Below are positions 11,591 through 23,740 of a stretch of 64,000 nucleotides of DNA, piece after piece. Every line of letters begins with the position of its first letter. Positions within the stretch are counted from its first letter, which is position 1. The position numbers and the translations under genes are program-made. Origin of the DNA: Plutella xylostella (Eukaryota > Arthropoda > Insecta > Lepidoptera > Plutellidae); contig NC_064002.1 of the NCBI RefSeq assembly GCF_932276165.1, forward strand, positions 1,798,001-1,862,000. Reading direction: 5' to 3'. Under the pieces are notes generated by a model. The model had not been told where the DNA came from and searched no databases. It was given only the letters and a program-made list of their open reading frames with translations.

Positions 11591-13375
11591 CCTAAAACTA
11601 ATGTACAATATGAACTTATGTAGATATTCTGGAAAACTTTAATTCAACACGTGTTTAGCACTTGGTGATTGGCCGATAAGTATTGATAGAGTTCGACTAA
11701 GCTTACTTTGCAACAAAAACAAGTGCTGACATCTAAAAGTTTATTAGGACAACTAATTCTTTGTAATTTCAGACATTGAAGACACGTGAGTTATTACAGT
11801 CATCCATATAATATTAGATTTATTAGTTTACACGAGAGTCAAAAAACCACAGCTAGGTTATTTAAACAAACATTAGATTTAAATAAATCACTGTTAAAAA
11901 AGATCATAAAACCAGTATTTTATTATTTAGCCGGTCGATGCCCAACTACACATAAAACTGAATTTGATATTTGTTCAGCTGACTAGTTGGCCAAGGACAC
12001 TAGTCATATTTCGACGACTGAAAAATTCAGCCTGAAACACAATAACAAAGGCTTTTCATGCGATTGTAGCTAACATACTCATTGGAATTCCCTACATTGT
12101 TACTTCTACTGAAACGTACAGTTAACTGTATACAATGTAGTGAAGTAATCGATAGTAAGCGTACTCCGTCATAAAGGGAAGCATTTATAATTTATATGCA
12201 GTCGCATTGCGAGGGTCGTGATTTGAGTTTTATCACAGAATAATAACTAGTACGTTTTAGTTTAGTTGGCTTATAATTTTCAAGATACAGTTATTTAACA
12301 CATATATTCTCCGATTATCGTTATCGTTATTGTTACATATGCAGAATATAATCCTCGAAATCTTATTAAAAATCAACATACCAGGTATCATATCTATGAG
12401 GAATTATAAAAATTTATAACAACGGATGAAAATGTTATGTTTTTATTTTTTGGTGTTTTAATATATTTTGAGTAAATGAAATAACACCGCTATAATCTAT
12501 AGTTATTAAAATCTATTGTGAAATTACGGTATTTTTAGTACTTATTTAATAAAATGTAAAAATGTGACGGTAATTATGAATAAATTTCTGTTTTGTTACC
12601 ATTCTTGGGGCCTAAATAATTAATTAAACTTTAGGTATTCTTTCAATTTAAAGTATTTAAAGGAAAGCCACAGTCTTCTTTAATGACATTATCAAGGGAA
12701 AAAAGTCCTATATTCTTTAGAAATCAGTTAAAAATCCAATAATGTCTCAGTTTTGTTACCACACTCAACAAATCAAGAATATTTTTTAATGCCTGAGGCG
12801 TAATTTAGACAACAACACATTTATAACTTTTACATAGGTTGGGGAATAACTAATACTAACTAATTAGAACCAAAAATATTATAAAAGTAAAGAGTTTTAG
12901 ACAAAATATTACAAAATCTTCGAACAGAATGCAGGGACAGCTACTAAACGGACGGTAACAAAATTGTTGGGCTTGGTTTACATGGTACCAGCACAAAATT
13001 TGAACATGATAAATTTAGAACATGGGCCCAATTTTACATGAAATTCACTTTAAACATCTTAATAATAGAGTTAAACTCTAAATTGGGTTATATCGCTCGA
13101 AAAACCACATTTATAACAATAAATATACAGTCATAGCAATCCAACTTCCGTTATTAAAGTCGCCATGTAAACCTGTCGATTTTGTTACTTTTTCGTTCCA
13201 TCTATATGTTACCGTACCCTAAGTAACAAAATCGAAGTAACAAAACACGCCCACCTAACCTTTGAAAAAATATATGAGCCGTTCAGTTACTAGCAGTGAT
13301 AAACCAAATACCACAGTTTGTTTAGCATTAACCATGCCTTTTTATATTAATTTATCGTAAGAAATGTGTCAATAA
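11591..13375. other. Non-coding region with recurrent GTAACAAAA
   Basis: No coding sequence recognised. The word GTAACAAAA, or its reverse complement TTTTGTTAC, occurs near 12591, 12751, 12954, 13180, 13222 and 13236, and again on the far side of the LINE that follows (15777, 16763). This may be one older repeat later split by the LINE. Confidence 0.4.
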
Positions 13376-15238
13376 ATAACTGATTACGGTAGTAACAAAC
13401 TACTTAATCAATCTAATAAAAACCCTAAGTCTCTTTGGAACTGTATTAACAAAATAACTAATTTTAAAGGCAAGAAAAAAGGTAATGACCACTTACTAGG
13501 TGTAGCAAGCTCTAACTACCATTCACTTAATTTTGTAAATGAATATTTCTCGAACGTAGGCCAATCACTAGCTGAGGAAATAGTTGTCAATCGATTAGCT
13601 GGGAATGTCGATAGCAGTAAAAAACTACCTCAAAGTACGAAGCAACCAAATTCTTTCGTTCTTCTTGAAAGTGATCATAAGGAAGTGTTCGACGTCTTAA
13701 TGAACCTTAAATCTAATAGTGCCCCCGGATGGGATAACGTCACCCCAGCTTTTTTAAAGCTAGCTCACAATATATTGGTTCCAGTTATCTGTCATTTGGT
13801 CAACCTTTGTTTTGAACAAGGTACATTCCCCCGAGCTTTAAAACAATCTATAATAACCCCCGTGTACAAGGGTGGCGATAGTAGGGAAGTGAGCAATTAC
13901 CGTCCCATTTCAGTATTAACATCCATTTCAAAAATCTTAGAGAAACTCATAAACATAAGACTAGTAAATTATTTAGATACATTTAAAATTCTCTCCAAAT
14001 CACAGTATGGTTTTAGACACGGTATATCGACAGAAGATGCTGCGATAGCACTAACCTCACTAATTGTTGAACAAGTTGATAAGGGTAAAAAATGTATATC
14101 CGTGTTTTTAGACTTGAAAAAGGCCTTTGACACAGTGTCTGTCCCCATCCTTGTGCAAAGGCTGGAAGACATTGGAATAAGAGGTATACCTCTTCAATTA
14201 CTGCAGGACTATCTGACTAATCGTACACAACGCGTTAAAATAGCTAACCAAAATAGTGACCTCGTAAACATATCCTACGGAGTCCCACAAGGGAGTATAC
14301 TCGGACCTACCTTATTTCTCACATACATAAATGAGCTGTGTAATCTTAAACTGACCAACGCTAGTATATTTTCATATGCTGACGATACAGCTATAGTATT
14401 CACAGCAAATACGTGGGACGAAGTGTGTAGCATAGCTGAGCAAGGTCTTTCGACTGTAGCAGAGTGGCTTGTTTCGAATTTATTGACTCTTAATCTAACG
14501 AAAACCAACTATATCTGCTTCTCAATCGACAAACGCACCCAACCGGATCCAAGTTTCAGATTAAAAATTCATAAATGTTTGTCACCACCAAATGTAACTT
14601 GCCTCTGCTCTCCCATTGAAAAAGTGTCATCAACTAAATATTTGGGTATAATTATTGATGAAAGACTATCTTGGCATGCACATATAGAAAAAGTCATGGG
14701 TAGAGTCAGAAAACTTATATGGATTTTTATGAAACTTAGACATGTAGCCAGCAATGAACTACTGGAGACAATATATAAGGCGTTGGTTCAGTCCGTGATA
14801 TGCTATTGTCTCCCAGTTTGGGGTGGAGCTACGAAAACTAAAATGTTAGAGCTGGAACGGGCACAAAGGTCACTGTTGAAGGTCATGTATTTTCTACCAT
14901 ATAGATTCCCCACAGATGAGCTCTATAAATTTGGCAACCTTCTAACAGTCAGACAATTATATGTCTTATGCTCCACACTCAAATTGCATAAATCGGTCAA
15001 TTATCAACCACAACTGACAAATAAAAGAAGGAAAGATAAAGTGCTTTCAGTTCCATTTGTGGCCACGTCTTTTGCCTCAAGACAATTTGTGAAACAATCG
15101 ATTTACATATACAATAAAATCAACAGGCAACTTAATATCTACAGTCTTACTTATAACGAGTGCAAAAAAGCTGTGACTAACTGGCTTTACGGCCTTAGCT
15201 ATGATGAGACTGAAAAATTGTTTAAACTTGTAGTATAA
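13376..15238 (+). pseudogene. LINE reverse transcriptase fragment (copy A)
   Basis: Reverse transcriptase of a Jockey-superfamily-like LINE. The frame is open back to an in-frame stop at 13373. Homologous sequence starts at about 13390 with NPKSLWNCINKI, the usual linker before the RT. Further motifs are NSAPGWDNV, YRPISVLTS, QYGFRHGISTEDA, motif A FLDLKKAFDTVS, GVPQGSILGP and the catalytic YADD (14375-14386). A C-terminal thumb follows with KYLGIIIDERLSW and a Trp/Gly motif (PVWGGA). No internal stop is present, so the copy is young, but it lacks the N-terminal endonuclease. Clade assignment is uncertain. Confidence 0.85.
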
Positions 15239-15295
15239 CGAATAGGTAATAAAAGTTATAAACTAACATGATTTGATTATTCTTAATATTAATCC

Positions 15296-15314
15296 TAGCA
15301 CACACACGCACATA

Positions 15315-15366
<52 letters not shown>
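15296..15366. repeat. (CA)n microsatellite in LINE 3' UTR
   Basis: A CA dinucleotide tract begins about 60 bp after the RT stop codon of copy A. The related LINE at 51.9 kb has a (CA)n tract in the same place, so the tract seems to belong to the element. Confidence 0.85.
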
Positions 15367-15370
<4 letters not shown>

Positions 15371-15608
15371 TACTTAAGCATGTTAAATCTTTTAGTTTTT
15401 TAGTTTTTAAATGTTATTTTCTGTAACTAAGTACCTACCTACATCATTTAAATTTATTGAATGTAACTTACTACGTACAGTGGTCCAGGAAGAGCGGGGT
15501 CTCCTAATACAGGTATTTTTTACTTAATAGGAGAGCCCCAACAATGTTTTGTTATACATAGACTAAGTTACTGAAAATAAATATTTTGTATTTTGTATTT
15601 TGTATTTT

Positions 15609-17627
15609 TGACGACAAATTTGGCCACAGTTCGACCGGTAATAAAGACAGTCTCACTGAGCTACCCACGGAGGCCTTTTTATTTTTTTTAAGCCGGCAAT
15701 GTATAAGATCTTAGTATTGCCATATTTTAAAAACTAAAAATAAGCATTTGGTAAATTTTCTATAGGAAAAAATGCGGTAACAAAACCGACATTTCCGGAA
15801 GTATCAAAATCAGGGCCGAAATTGTTTTCGATTTAAAAATATAAAACGGCTATTATTCGCACTTTTAATGATATCAAACGATAATTATTTAGTAGATCTT
15901 CCGTAAAAACCATTCCAAAAGTTCGGCTACTTAAGAAATTTTTGAATAAATTGAGCTACAAGTTTCATTTTATGCCGGGGACAGGGCAAAATGGTGGGTG
16001 GTGACTTATAAAAATATTTTTGAAAAATTCAGTTTAAGCAGGACTTAAATATATTTTTGTTTAAAATAAAGTCAATAAGTTATATTTGCAGTTAAAAGGC
16101 ATTTTTTACCAATATAAGGAAAGAAATGGCTGCAAATAAATAAAGAAGTTGAGGGACATGCCAAAATGGCCGTTGTTATAAATTTTTATAATTCCTCCTA
16201 TACAAAATAGCCAACACAAATAAGTTTATGACCAATCACATTGCACGAAATTGAGTAAACAAATTACCAATTGAATTTTGGTTCACTTCAGAGACTAGTA
16301 AAGAAGTTGCTACTGTGATATTTCAGATCACAAATGTACATTTTATACTTTGGCGCTTAAATTTACTACTCCTACCCAGATTTATAAAGGTCTTGATTAC
16401 TTTGGTATTAGTAGTTAGCTTTAGTAACAGCCTAAAATCCTAACAATGTATACAAACAAAGCTAAAGTAACAAGATGGCGCACGTTATAAAATTTGAACA
16501 CTCCTGCGGGCTTTGCACTCATGGCGATAAAGGATGGATAGCACTATTTATCGCACAATTTATTAATAATACCTATGAAACTAAGGTATATCCCTCGATG
16601 AAAGGATTCTTTACAAAAACTAATTGAGTCGCCAAATCGAAGGTAAAATTTGGTAAAAGGTTTTAAACCGCCCCAGAATTTCTTGTCTAAAATATCCTTT
16701 AACAAACAATTATTAAATATTCAACCCATCACTGCTTGCTCGGTGACGAGTGAAATTCAGCGTAACAAAAATAAAACCTATTTTTACACCCTCACAAAAC
16801 GATCCTTGTGCCTTTGACATGAATAAAATAAATGTTTAATACTTTTACCTGAAGGTTTTGGGGCTTTTCATTAAATATTTATACGGAAGGCGATTAAAAC
16901 CAGAGAATTTAGATCTTGTAATTAAATTATTGAAAAACAGAAATCATTAATTCAGTGTAATATTATAGTAATACAAATATAAGCAGAAATAAAATAACCT
17001 GAAAACATAAATGTATTTTGTTTTAAATACATACGCTCAAAAGAAAAACCCAAAAATTTATTCACTATCTGTAATTCCTCCGTACTTGTAATGTTATCCA
17101 TATGTAGGTAATAACACTAATACTAAGTGTAAAATGTAAAAAAAACCTTCATTTTATATGGATTTTATTGTGTTTCATTTTCATATCTTATTTCATTTCA
17201 CCTATCTACCTAGTCATATTTATATAACATTGTACAACCTGCACAAATATTTTCAGGAGATTTACGGGGAAACTAACATGCTATAATAAGAAGCTTAGAG
17301 CTTATAGTCGCGTGTTCATGGCTGATTTACGACGCGAGAGAAAGAGACAAAGCGATGTATGAAACGAGGTTTATATCATCTTTATACGCGACGGGGTGTT
17401 TTGTTTAAAATGCGGTGGAAATTATCTTGAGAAAGATATTTATTCAAGAAAAGCTTGAACTAGGATGGAGTTCAAATCTTTATATGATATCTATTTTTAT
17501 TGAAAGTTTTCCGTGTGTTGTGGGTGATGTGTTAATCTAGGTTGTCCACCATACCATATTTCATCAACATCAGTTTAGTAGTTTTTGCGTAAAGAGTAAC
17601 AAACATACAAAATATTACCTATGAGTA
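15609..17627. other. Non-coding region flanking the LINE
   Basis: No gene recognised. It shares the GTAACAAAA word with the region left of the LINE. AT-rich, with no clear terminal repeats. Confidence 0.4.
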
Positions 17628-17637
17628 CACTCACGAG

Positions 17638-18830
17638 CATAGACTTAGTATATACTAGCGTATAGACGAACAAAGCGAGCGAGGGAGAAGAAAATCCCTT
17701 ACGGAAATTTGGCAAGATAGAAAAGGATAGCGAATATAATGAAACTGTGACTGGTTTTGAATGACAGAGCGTCACAATTCAGCACGCGGAAAAACAACCC
17801 CTTAGTATTTTGGATTTTTTGCGTACATCGTGGTTTATTTTCAGTAAATCTAAGTGTATTCAACAACGGTAACATCTTCTGCGAGTGATTGTGGCGTTAA
17901 TCATAGAAATAATCCTGAAAATTGCACATTTCACAGGTAAATACCAAAATAGTCATCACTGCTACGACGCGTTTATTTTTGGTTAAAAATTGTCTTTTAT
18001 CCTGTATTAAATATAAAATAATGCCAATGCTGTGGTTTACTTTCATATTTTGTGTATGTGGAAGTCCATTTGTTAATAATTTCCATGATTTTAGTGGATA
18101 TATTTTTCATCAATTTATTTTACATGTACGCTAGGGATTGACTCAAATTAATCGATATCATTATCGATATTTTATCTTGAATGTTACCTATGAAAATAAA
18201 TGCTAGCTTGCGTTTACCGTCTCGGATCTGAACCATTTTGTCAGGGCAAGGTACATCTTTTAACAAATACATAAACTAATTATTTTCTATAATTTGTCCA
18301 ACAGATTCCCTCTATAGATACTATAATAAGACGAAAGTGGTTGAAATTAGTTGGACGCGTTGGTTGGAATCCAAAGAAGAACACTACCATTTGCAACAAT
18401 TCGACTTAAGAATGAATGTGAACTTAATAATTTAGGAAACGAAACTGGAATGAACCAGTTAAATAAATAAATATGTGGTAACATCTCAAACACGGCCATC
18501 CGAGGCAGAGCCAGTAATATGGGTCAGACAGATAATATAATATCTAAGATTTTTCTGTTTAAAAGTCAATAAAATAAGGAGCGATGAAAAAAGTGTTTTT
18601 ATTTTTATTTATGCATTTTTTTACACTATGTCAAAATTATAATCTGGACAACAACAGTCTATGGAACAACTCTCTCCAAGGGTCGAACATCGAACTTCAA
18701 TAACTTATCGATGGTCCTCCAAAGTAAAGAAAGGTACATCACTAGCTAATGCACACACTGAAAAATCAAAATTGGTCACGTTTTATCGAGCTGTCAGTTC
18801 GTCTATACGCTAGTATATACTAAGTCTATG
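17638..18830. mobile_element. P-element-like TIR element, non-autonomous
   Basis: A 34-bp perfect terminal inverted repeat begins CATAGACTTAGTATATACTA at 17638 and is mirrored at 18797-18830. CTCACGAG flanks both ends (17630-17637 and 18831-18838), an 8-bp target duplication. TIRs starting with CA together with an 8-bp duplication are the pattern of the P superfamily; hAT also makes 8 bp but usually starts CAGNG. The 1193-bp interior has no transposase: its longest frames are short and featureless. It contains a piece of tRNA-type SINE (18472-18545). Confidence 0.75.
18472..18545 (-). mobile_element. tRNA-type SINE, 3' fragment
   Basis: The reverse complement reads GGCTCTGCCTCGGATGGCCG, then a gagatgt…accacatattta tail. 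This matches the 3' body of the SINE at 25161-25422. It is nested inside the P-like element. Confidence 0.65.
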
Positions 18831-18906
18831 CTCACGAGCAATGAAAAATACCTGCCATACTTTCCATGTCACTGGAACTTTTTCATTACTCATGACCTCA
18901 TGAGTG

Positions 18907-19727
18907 TGATTATGTGATTTACGATTGCTTTAAAAACTTAATTAGGTACTTATTAGTAAAGAAAGGTACTTAGTAGGTTTTTGTATTTTTTCAGCATAGT
19001 TTTTCAACGGTGAGTTGCTTGGAGGAAAACATTTCGCACAATCTGTGAAGGACGCAACATCTGCTCGGCGCTTCAATAAAAGCAATACGGAATTTAACGA
19101 CGCTGCAAATTAAACACGCTGTTTGTTTATTTATGTTCTCTCCTCGCCTTGTTTTACGTATAAGTAGGTATGAAATTTACGGCCCAGAGCGTTAGCCTAA
19201 TAATGCGAGTGCTTCGAACTAGGTCTATACTTTTTATAGGTCCAGCAAGGAAAGTGTCGGACCAAACGGATTCTCATAAATGTATGGTGAAACGGCGTCG
19301 ACAATTCCGATGAAGTGGACGCACTTCTGTACAAAAAATACTGACTGCGATGCGTCGGTTACGTACGATGCCGAAAGGTAAATGCTTCCCCTTATTCGGG
19401 CCTTCCACAAAACTATGCACTCTTAACATTGTGGTGTTAAATAGCTTATTTATATGCATGTGTGTGACTGTTTTGTGTGTAATTATTTGACTTACTTTAT
19501 TAACTTTTTAATTAGTAAGTACATAATAAAATATCGCCTGCAAATTTTTAATTATCTCAGTGTCTCCGCTGTGTGTTATTGTAATAAGGTTAATTAAAAT
19601 AACCTTAAACAAATTAAGCAAAAACCTTGCAACCTCTGAGCTTAAAAGTTGGTGGACATATAACTTTTTGGACAGAGTATACTAAGTTGGAAGCTAGACC
19701 GGTTCGTAGACTTAACATATGTATTGT
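18907..19727. other. Non-coding stretch
   Basis: No gene, RNA or element recognised. The 61-codon minus-strand frame near 19274-19459 has no visible motif. Confidence 0.4.
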
Positions 19728-20110
19728 CATCACGACTCATTACGTCCCCACTGCTGGGGCACGGGTCTCCTTCCAATGAAGGAAGGGATTAGGCCTAGTC
19801 CACCACGCTGGCCAAGTGCGGGTTGGTGGACCCCAACACAAGCAAGCTTGTGAAGAGAGAGTTATAGGGTAAGTGGGCAACCCGAATGTCAGATTTTTTC
19901 AAGCCGCCCGAAGGCCTCTGACTAGACTTAACGACTGCTGCCGAAGCAGCAACCGGGACCCACGGTTTAACGTGCCGTCCGAAGCACGGAAGCGTCCAGA
20001 AAAGCACCACTTGAAATTGGTCACCCATCCAATGGCTGACCGTGTCAGTTGTTGCTTAACCTCAGCGATCAGTTACGATCACTGAGGCCCGCTCGACTAC
20101 GGACGCTTCT
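19728..20110 (-). mobile_element. 5S rRNA-derived SINE (near full length)
   Basis: Read on the minus strand, this starts with a 5S-like head (GATCGCTGAGGTTAAGCAAC, then CATTGGATGGGTGACC, the 5S rRNA internal promoter region). It continues with a body shared with the copies at 7473 and 44500. The end is CCCCAGCAGTGGGGACG plus an ATG-rich tail near 19728. The head carries the Pol III type 1 promoter elements, so this is a SINE3-type element rather than a tRNA-headed one. Target duplications are not clear. Confidence 0.8.
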
Positions 20111-21664
20111 AAGTATGTTTTCAATAAAATAAAATTGTACATTTACCTCGCATATCTCGCATCTTTAATCTGTAGGCAACGTTTGCAAATTGCTCTAGTT
20201 CACATTCTTTCCCTTTTACAAGTTATACATTTTTTAATTCATCGAAGAAGCTTCCATGCATTGTAAGATGACTGTAGTATTTCACAAGTATCCAACGTGG
20301 TATTATGCTGCAAAATTATGAATCCTACGCGATGCTGAAGCGTACTTCAGAAAACGTCGACTCGAATTTCTTAACCTTATCATAATATTATGCAATAATT
20401 TTCTCTTTTGTTATGGTAGTAGGGTTTCTGCAACATGCAACAAGAGTGTGGTATTTTCAGCTGTATTCGCAAAAGTCTAAAACTCTTTGAAAGATGTTTC
20501 TATTTGGTTGGAAATAATTTGCTTTAATTTTGCTGTGTGTGAGACGTGTGGAGACATATTATTATTATTAGCATAGCACATATTTGTTGGAAAAGCACCC
20601 TATAGAGCTTCCACTATGTTATTGTATTTTTGACGTTTCCTTATGTCTGGTAAGTAAAGTTGGTTTTCCTTTGCAGTCATCAAATATGTATGGGATTTCG
20701 ACTGTCAAAAAATCAAATATAATGGACAGAGTATAATAGTTGCGTAGACCTTGCCATCACACCGACGGCCTCCTCGGAAACGCGGTAACTGACTAATTAG
20801 CAAAAAGAACGAACGAAGAAACCGGCTGATTACCAGTTACTACCTCATTACGTAAACCGACACTGTTAGGACGGGCCTATCTCCAGTTATCGACAGTTGT
20901 GAGATGATGAGGGTCACTCAGGAACACCGGAAGCGGTCTCCAACTTAATTAAGATGCTCTACAAAACTCGTAGCTCGTTCGGGATTGCCATCTTTGAGAA
21001 ATCGGTTTATGATTTTAACCGATTTCAGTATGACTGGATAACGTTTATCTGTGGGATAGCTAGAGCAAAAAAATACAGATTTTTTTATACTGTTGTTAAC
21101 TTAATTAGGTAGATAACATTATTGTGTATAATGTTATTATGTAAAAAGCTCACAATTCCCGAACTGCTGTCCTGATTACAGGGATACATTCCCTTGTGCT
21201 CGAATATACCCAGGTAACTAATTCTTTATTCTTAATTAAGTCATCCTTTCGTAAATAATGCCGTCGACTGGTCTCGGTTGATTGTTCTGGATTTAACGAA
21301 GGAAATGGTGTACCCGTAATATACTCTTAAAAACTAAATTAAAAACATCACCCTGTATAAATATCACCCTGTGCAGGTATCCTCATTAGTCCGCAATACT
21401 GGGGATTTCAGAATACACCCCGCTGGGGGCTCTCCAAACACAATTAAAGTGCCAAAATAAGGGCCTTGCTGAACCAAAATAGACGCTTTACAAAAAGGAA
21501 TTACAGAATACTTTTGCAAAAATTAAATTCAGACGCGGAGGTATTAAGGGTCTGTGAAATGCTAAGCGTTTCTAATTGGTTACCTTCTAGGTACATAATA
21601 TACATTATATTGTGTAGCAACTTTTCAATAATGTACATACAAAAGTATCTTAAATAAACACCTT
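20111..21664. other. Non-coding stretch
   Basis: No gene recognised. There is a short hairpin near 21001-21027 (aaatcggtt…aaccgattt) and two 'caccctgt' MITE-end words at 21342-21375. Confidence 0.4.
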
Positions 21665-21667
21665 TCA

Positions 21668-21765
21668 TACGATGAACGAAATCATCGTGCGGAAACCTGC
21701 ACCTCTATATTTCTTGGTGTGTAACCGAAGTATATTGTACTCATTCCAAAACGGCGATAGGACCA
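21668..21765 (+). mobile_element. Partial SINE-like repeat (pair with 22590-22870)
   Basis: This stretch (cgtgcggaaacctgcac…gtactcattccaaaacggcg) is the reverse complement, with mismatches, of 22672-22760. The right-hand copy is longer and appears to be the parent repeat in minus orientation, so this is a partial copy in plus orientation. Confidence 0.5.
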
Positions 21766-21964
21766 TATTATACAAATGTGAAACAACTGATGTCGGTACT
21801 GTACTTATTGAAGTGTAAATCGCTGTTAAGATTGTCTGAATTGTAAGTGAGCAGGATGTATGCTTAGGTACACTGAGTCAAAGTCAAATGAGAAATCGGG
21901 CGTACGACGAGGGAGTCTTATTATGCCAAGTTCCTCTTGGATGCTTGTTTAGTGTATTTGTTTA

Positions 21965-21999
21965 ACTAGCGAGTATAAGTTTGTATTATACTCGCTAGT
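21965..21999. repeat. Perfect 14-bp hairpin
   Basis: ACTAGCGAGTATAA (21965-21978) and its exact reverse complement (21986-21999) flank a 7-nt loop. No surrounding element seen. Confidence 0.65.
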
Positions 22000-22312
22000 G
22001 TAGTACTAGGACATCATTATAAAATTAGAAGTTTTCTCTCAATTAGGTCGTTTATTTATAAGAATACCAGTTTGTCAAGCGTTATTAAACATGTAAACAC
22101 ACACCTTGTCTACGATTAAACCTTATCTGCGGCTTAACTCTGGAAACAGCGTATAAAAAAAATTGTGATGATTGGATAATTTGTTGGCATATGTGCATCG
22201 ATTCTAAAAGAGCATATTTTGAAGGTAATATAATAAATTTGGATGAATAACAAACATTTTGTGTTTTATTGATCCAGTCTCGATACTTTTTACACAGAGT
22301 AGTATATGTATA

Positions 22313-22578
22313 GACGACCGAATGGCGTAGTGGTTAGTGACCCTGACTACTGAGCCGAAGGTCCCTTGTTCGATTCCCGGCTGGGGCAGATATTTGTTTA
22401 AACACAGATATTTGTTCTCGGGTCTTGGATGTGCCCGTAAAATGGCAATAGGCCCGCCCCCTATTATTGGGACTAACATAACACACTGGCGAAAAGTGGG
22501 TGCAGCAATGCACCTCTGCCTACCCCGCAAGGGAGTACATTAGTACAAGGCGTGAGTGTGTGTGTGTGTGTGTGTGTA
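22313..22578 (+). mobile_element. tRNA-headed SINE with alternative body
   Basis: The head has A box TGGCGTAGTGG and B box TTCGATTCCCGG, nearly identical to the SINE at 25161. After 'cgggtcttgg' the body differs: it runs through gcaataggcccgccccc and gggtgcagcaatgcacc, to ggcgtgagtg and a (GT)n tail (22554-22577). Same promoter module, different body and tail. Confidence 0.75.
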
Positions 22579-22589
22579 TGTATATATAT

Positions 22590-22870
22590 ATGCACTCACG
22601 ACTGTAATCCACAAGTGAGCCATCCACTTTTCGCAGCACATTTGTACTCACGTGATAGGTTGCGAACCATATCGCCGTTTTGGAATAAGTACAATGCACT
22701 TAGAATTACACTTTAGAATCTAGATGTGCAGGTTTTCCCACGATGTTTTCCATCACCGTAAGAGCACGTGGTATTAATTGAAAACACAATTGAAAAAAAT
22801 CATTGGTACAGGCCAGGATTTGAACCCACGGCCTCACGATTAAAAAATAATAAATAATGGTTATGATATC
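22590..22870 (-). mobile_element. SINE-like repeat with B-box (minus strand)
   Basis: The reverse complement has a tRNA-type B box (GGGTTCAAATCCTGG, 22813-22828). Then follow an AT-rich spacer, the block shared with 21668-21765, and a 3' part ending in gtgagtgcatatatata near 22590. I do not see a good A box upstream, so the head may be decayed. Confidence 0.45.
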
Positions 22871-23489
22871 TTATATAGAGTTTAAACATCTAGCTATCTT
22901 TTTACGACGGCGACATCGCTTAGGCCTGAATAAAGCTTGAAGTTGAGAGCTGAGTTTAACAGATTGTTATCAGTTATCAAGGAGTTTTCGTTTAAAAATA
23001 CCTATTTTCTGGCTAAGACCTTAACTCACGCGATATTGGCACTATCCTGTTCACTGAACAAAATCCACCCATTACAACATGCAGGTACCAACATCCAAGT
23101 CATTACGACAACGCTGCGGGTGTCCTATTTATTAATAATCAACCTCCTTAGGTCTATCTACGGCGTGGCCTGGGGGGCTACTACCAAGTCGAACGAACGA
23201 GAGCTGTCATATAATCGGACCGCTTGAAACTACGCTATTGGGTCGTGGTTAGCACTGCAGGTACTTATGCTTTTCCTAAGCTGTCGGAGCGCTGCGCTTA
23301 CCACGGCTCTATATAGTGAGTTAGACCACCAGGGATTATTGATTGACTTTTGACACATTTGTCAAGAATTTAATATGGAGATGACGTATAATTGATGAAC
23401 CATTCCCTGGTTATAATCCAACCGACTATGGCGAAATTGGAGCTAAGCGTGGCGATTGCGTGACAATTCTTGATCGCTCGTTCGTCGAT
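22871..23489. other. Non-coding stretch
   Basis: No gene recognised. The 96-codon plus-strand frame (22937-23227) shows no domain. Confidence 0.4.
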
Positions 23490-23740
23490 TTAGAGAGTGA
23501 CCCCCCTGTACCGAGCTATTATGGGAAATAAGGGAAGGGCGGGGTGTAATAGTGTAGTGGTTCCACTAGTGTTCCGTGGAACCCATAGGTTCCGTAAGAG
23601 GCCATCAGCAGTTCCGAGAAAATACAAGAATACTGAAATCAAGCATGTGTAGCGCAAATTGGTGTATGGTACAATGTATGGTCTAAGCCAGGGTTCTGCC
23701 AAAACGGGGTTCCGTATCGATAAATATTTGGGAACCGCTG
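23490..23740 (-). mobile_element. hAT-like TIR fragment
   Basis: On the minus strand the segment begins CAGCGGTTCCCAAATATTTA at 23740, which matches the CAGNGGTTCCCAA terminus common to many hAT elements. The word 'ggttccgt/ggaaccc' recurs inside (23580-23600, 23708). No matching opposite end or 8-bp duplication was found, so the left limit is approximate. Confidence 0.35.

Larger units (their letters stand above)
13376..15608 (+). mobile_element. CR1/Jockey-type LINE, 5'-truncated copy A
   Basis: This is a non-LTR retrotransposon with an open RT frame (13376-15238), a 3' UTR containing a (CA)n tract, a GC-rich stem-loop, and a terminal (TATTTTG)n tail ending near 15608. The endonuclease and most of the N-terminal region are missing, so it is a typical dead-on-arrival copy. 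A related copy with the same 3' layout lies at 51922-53620. Confidence 0.85.
17628..18906. mobile_element. Mariner-type MITE interrupted by a P-like element
   Basis: The left end CACTCACGAG (after TA at 17626-17627) and the remainder from 18831 (CTCACGAGCAATGAAAA to about 18906, ending in …CATGAGTG) form a MITE of the same family as 25887-26128. It is split near its left terminus by the 1.19-kb insertion described separately. Removing that insertion and one target copy restores the family's usual end. Confidence 0.7.

Noticed and set aside
11786..11986. 66-codon frame ending KPVFYYLAGRCPTTHKTEFD as a LINE RNase H fragment
   Set aside because: Only a vague resemblance; no catalytic residues or neighbouring LINE sequence.
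22937..23227. 96-codon plus-strand frame as a gene
   Set aside because: No motif, no splice or promoter context, ordinary length for chance in this composition.
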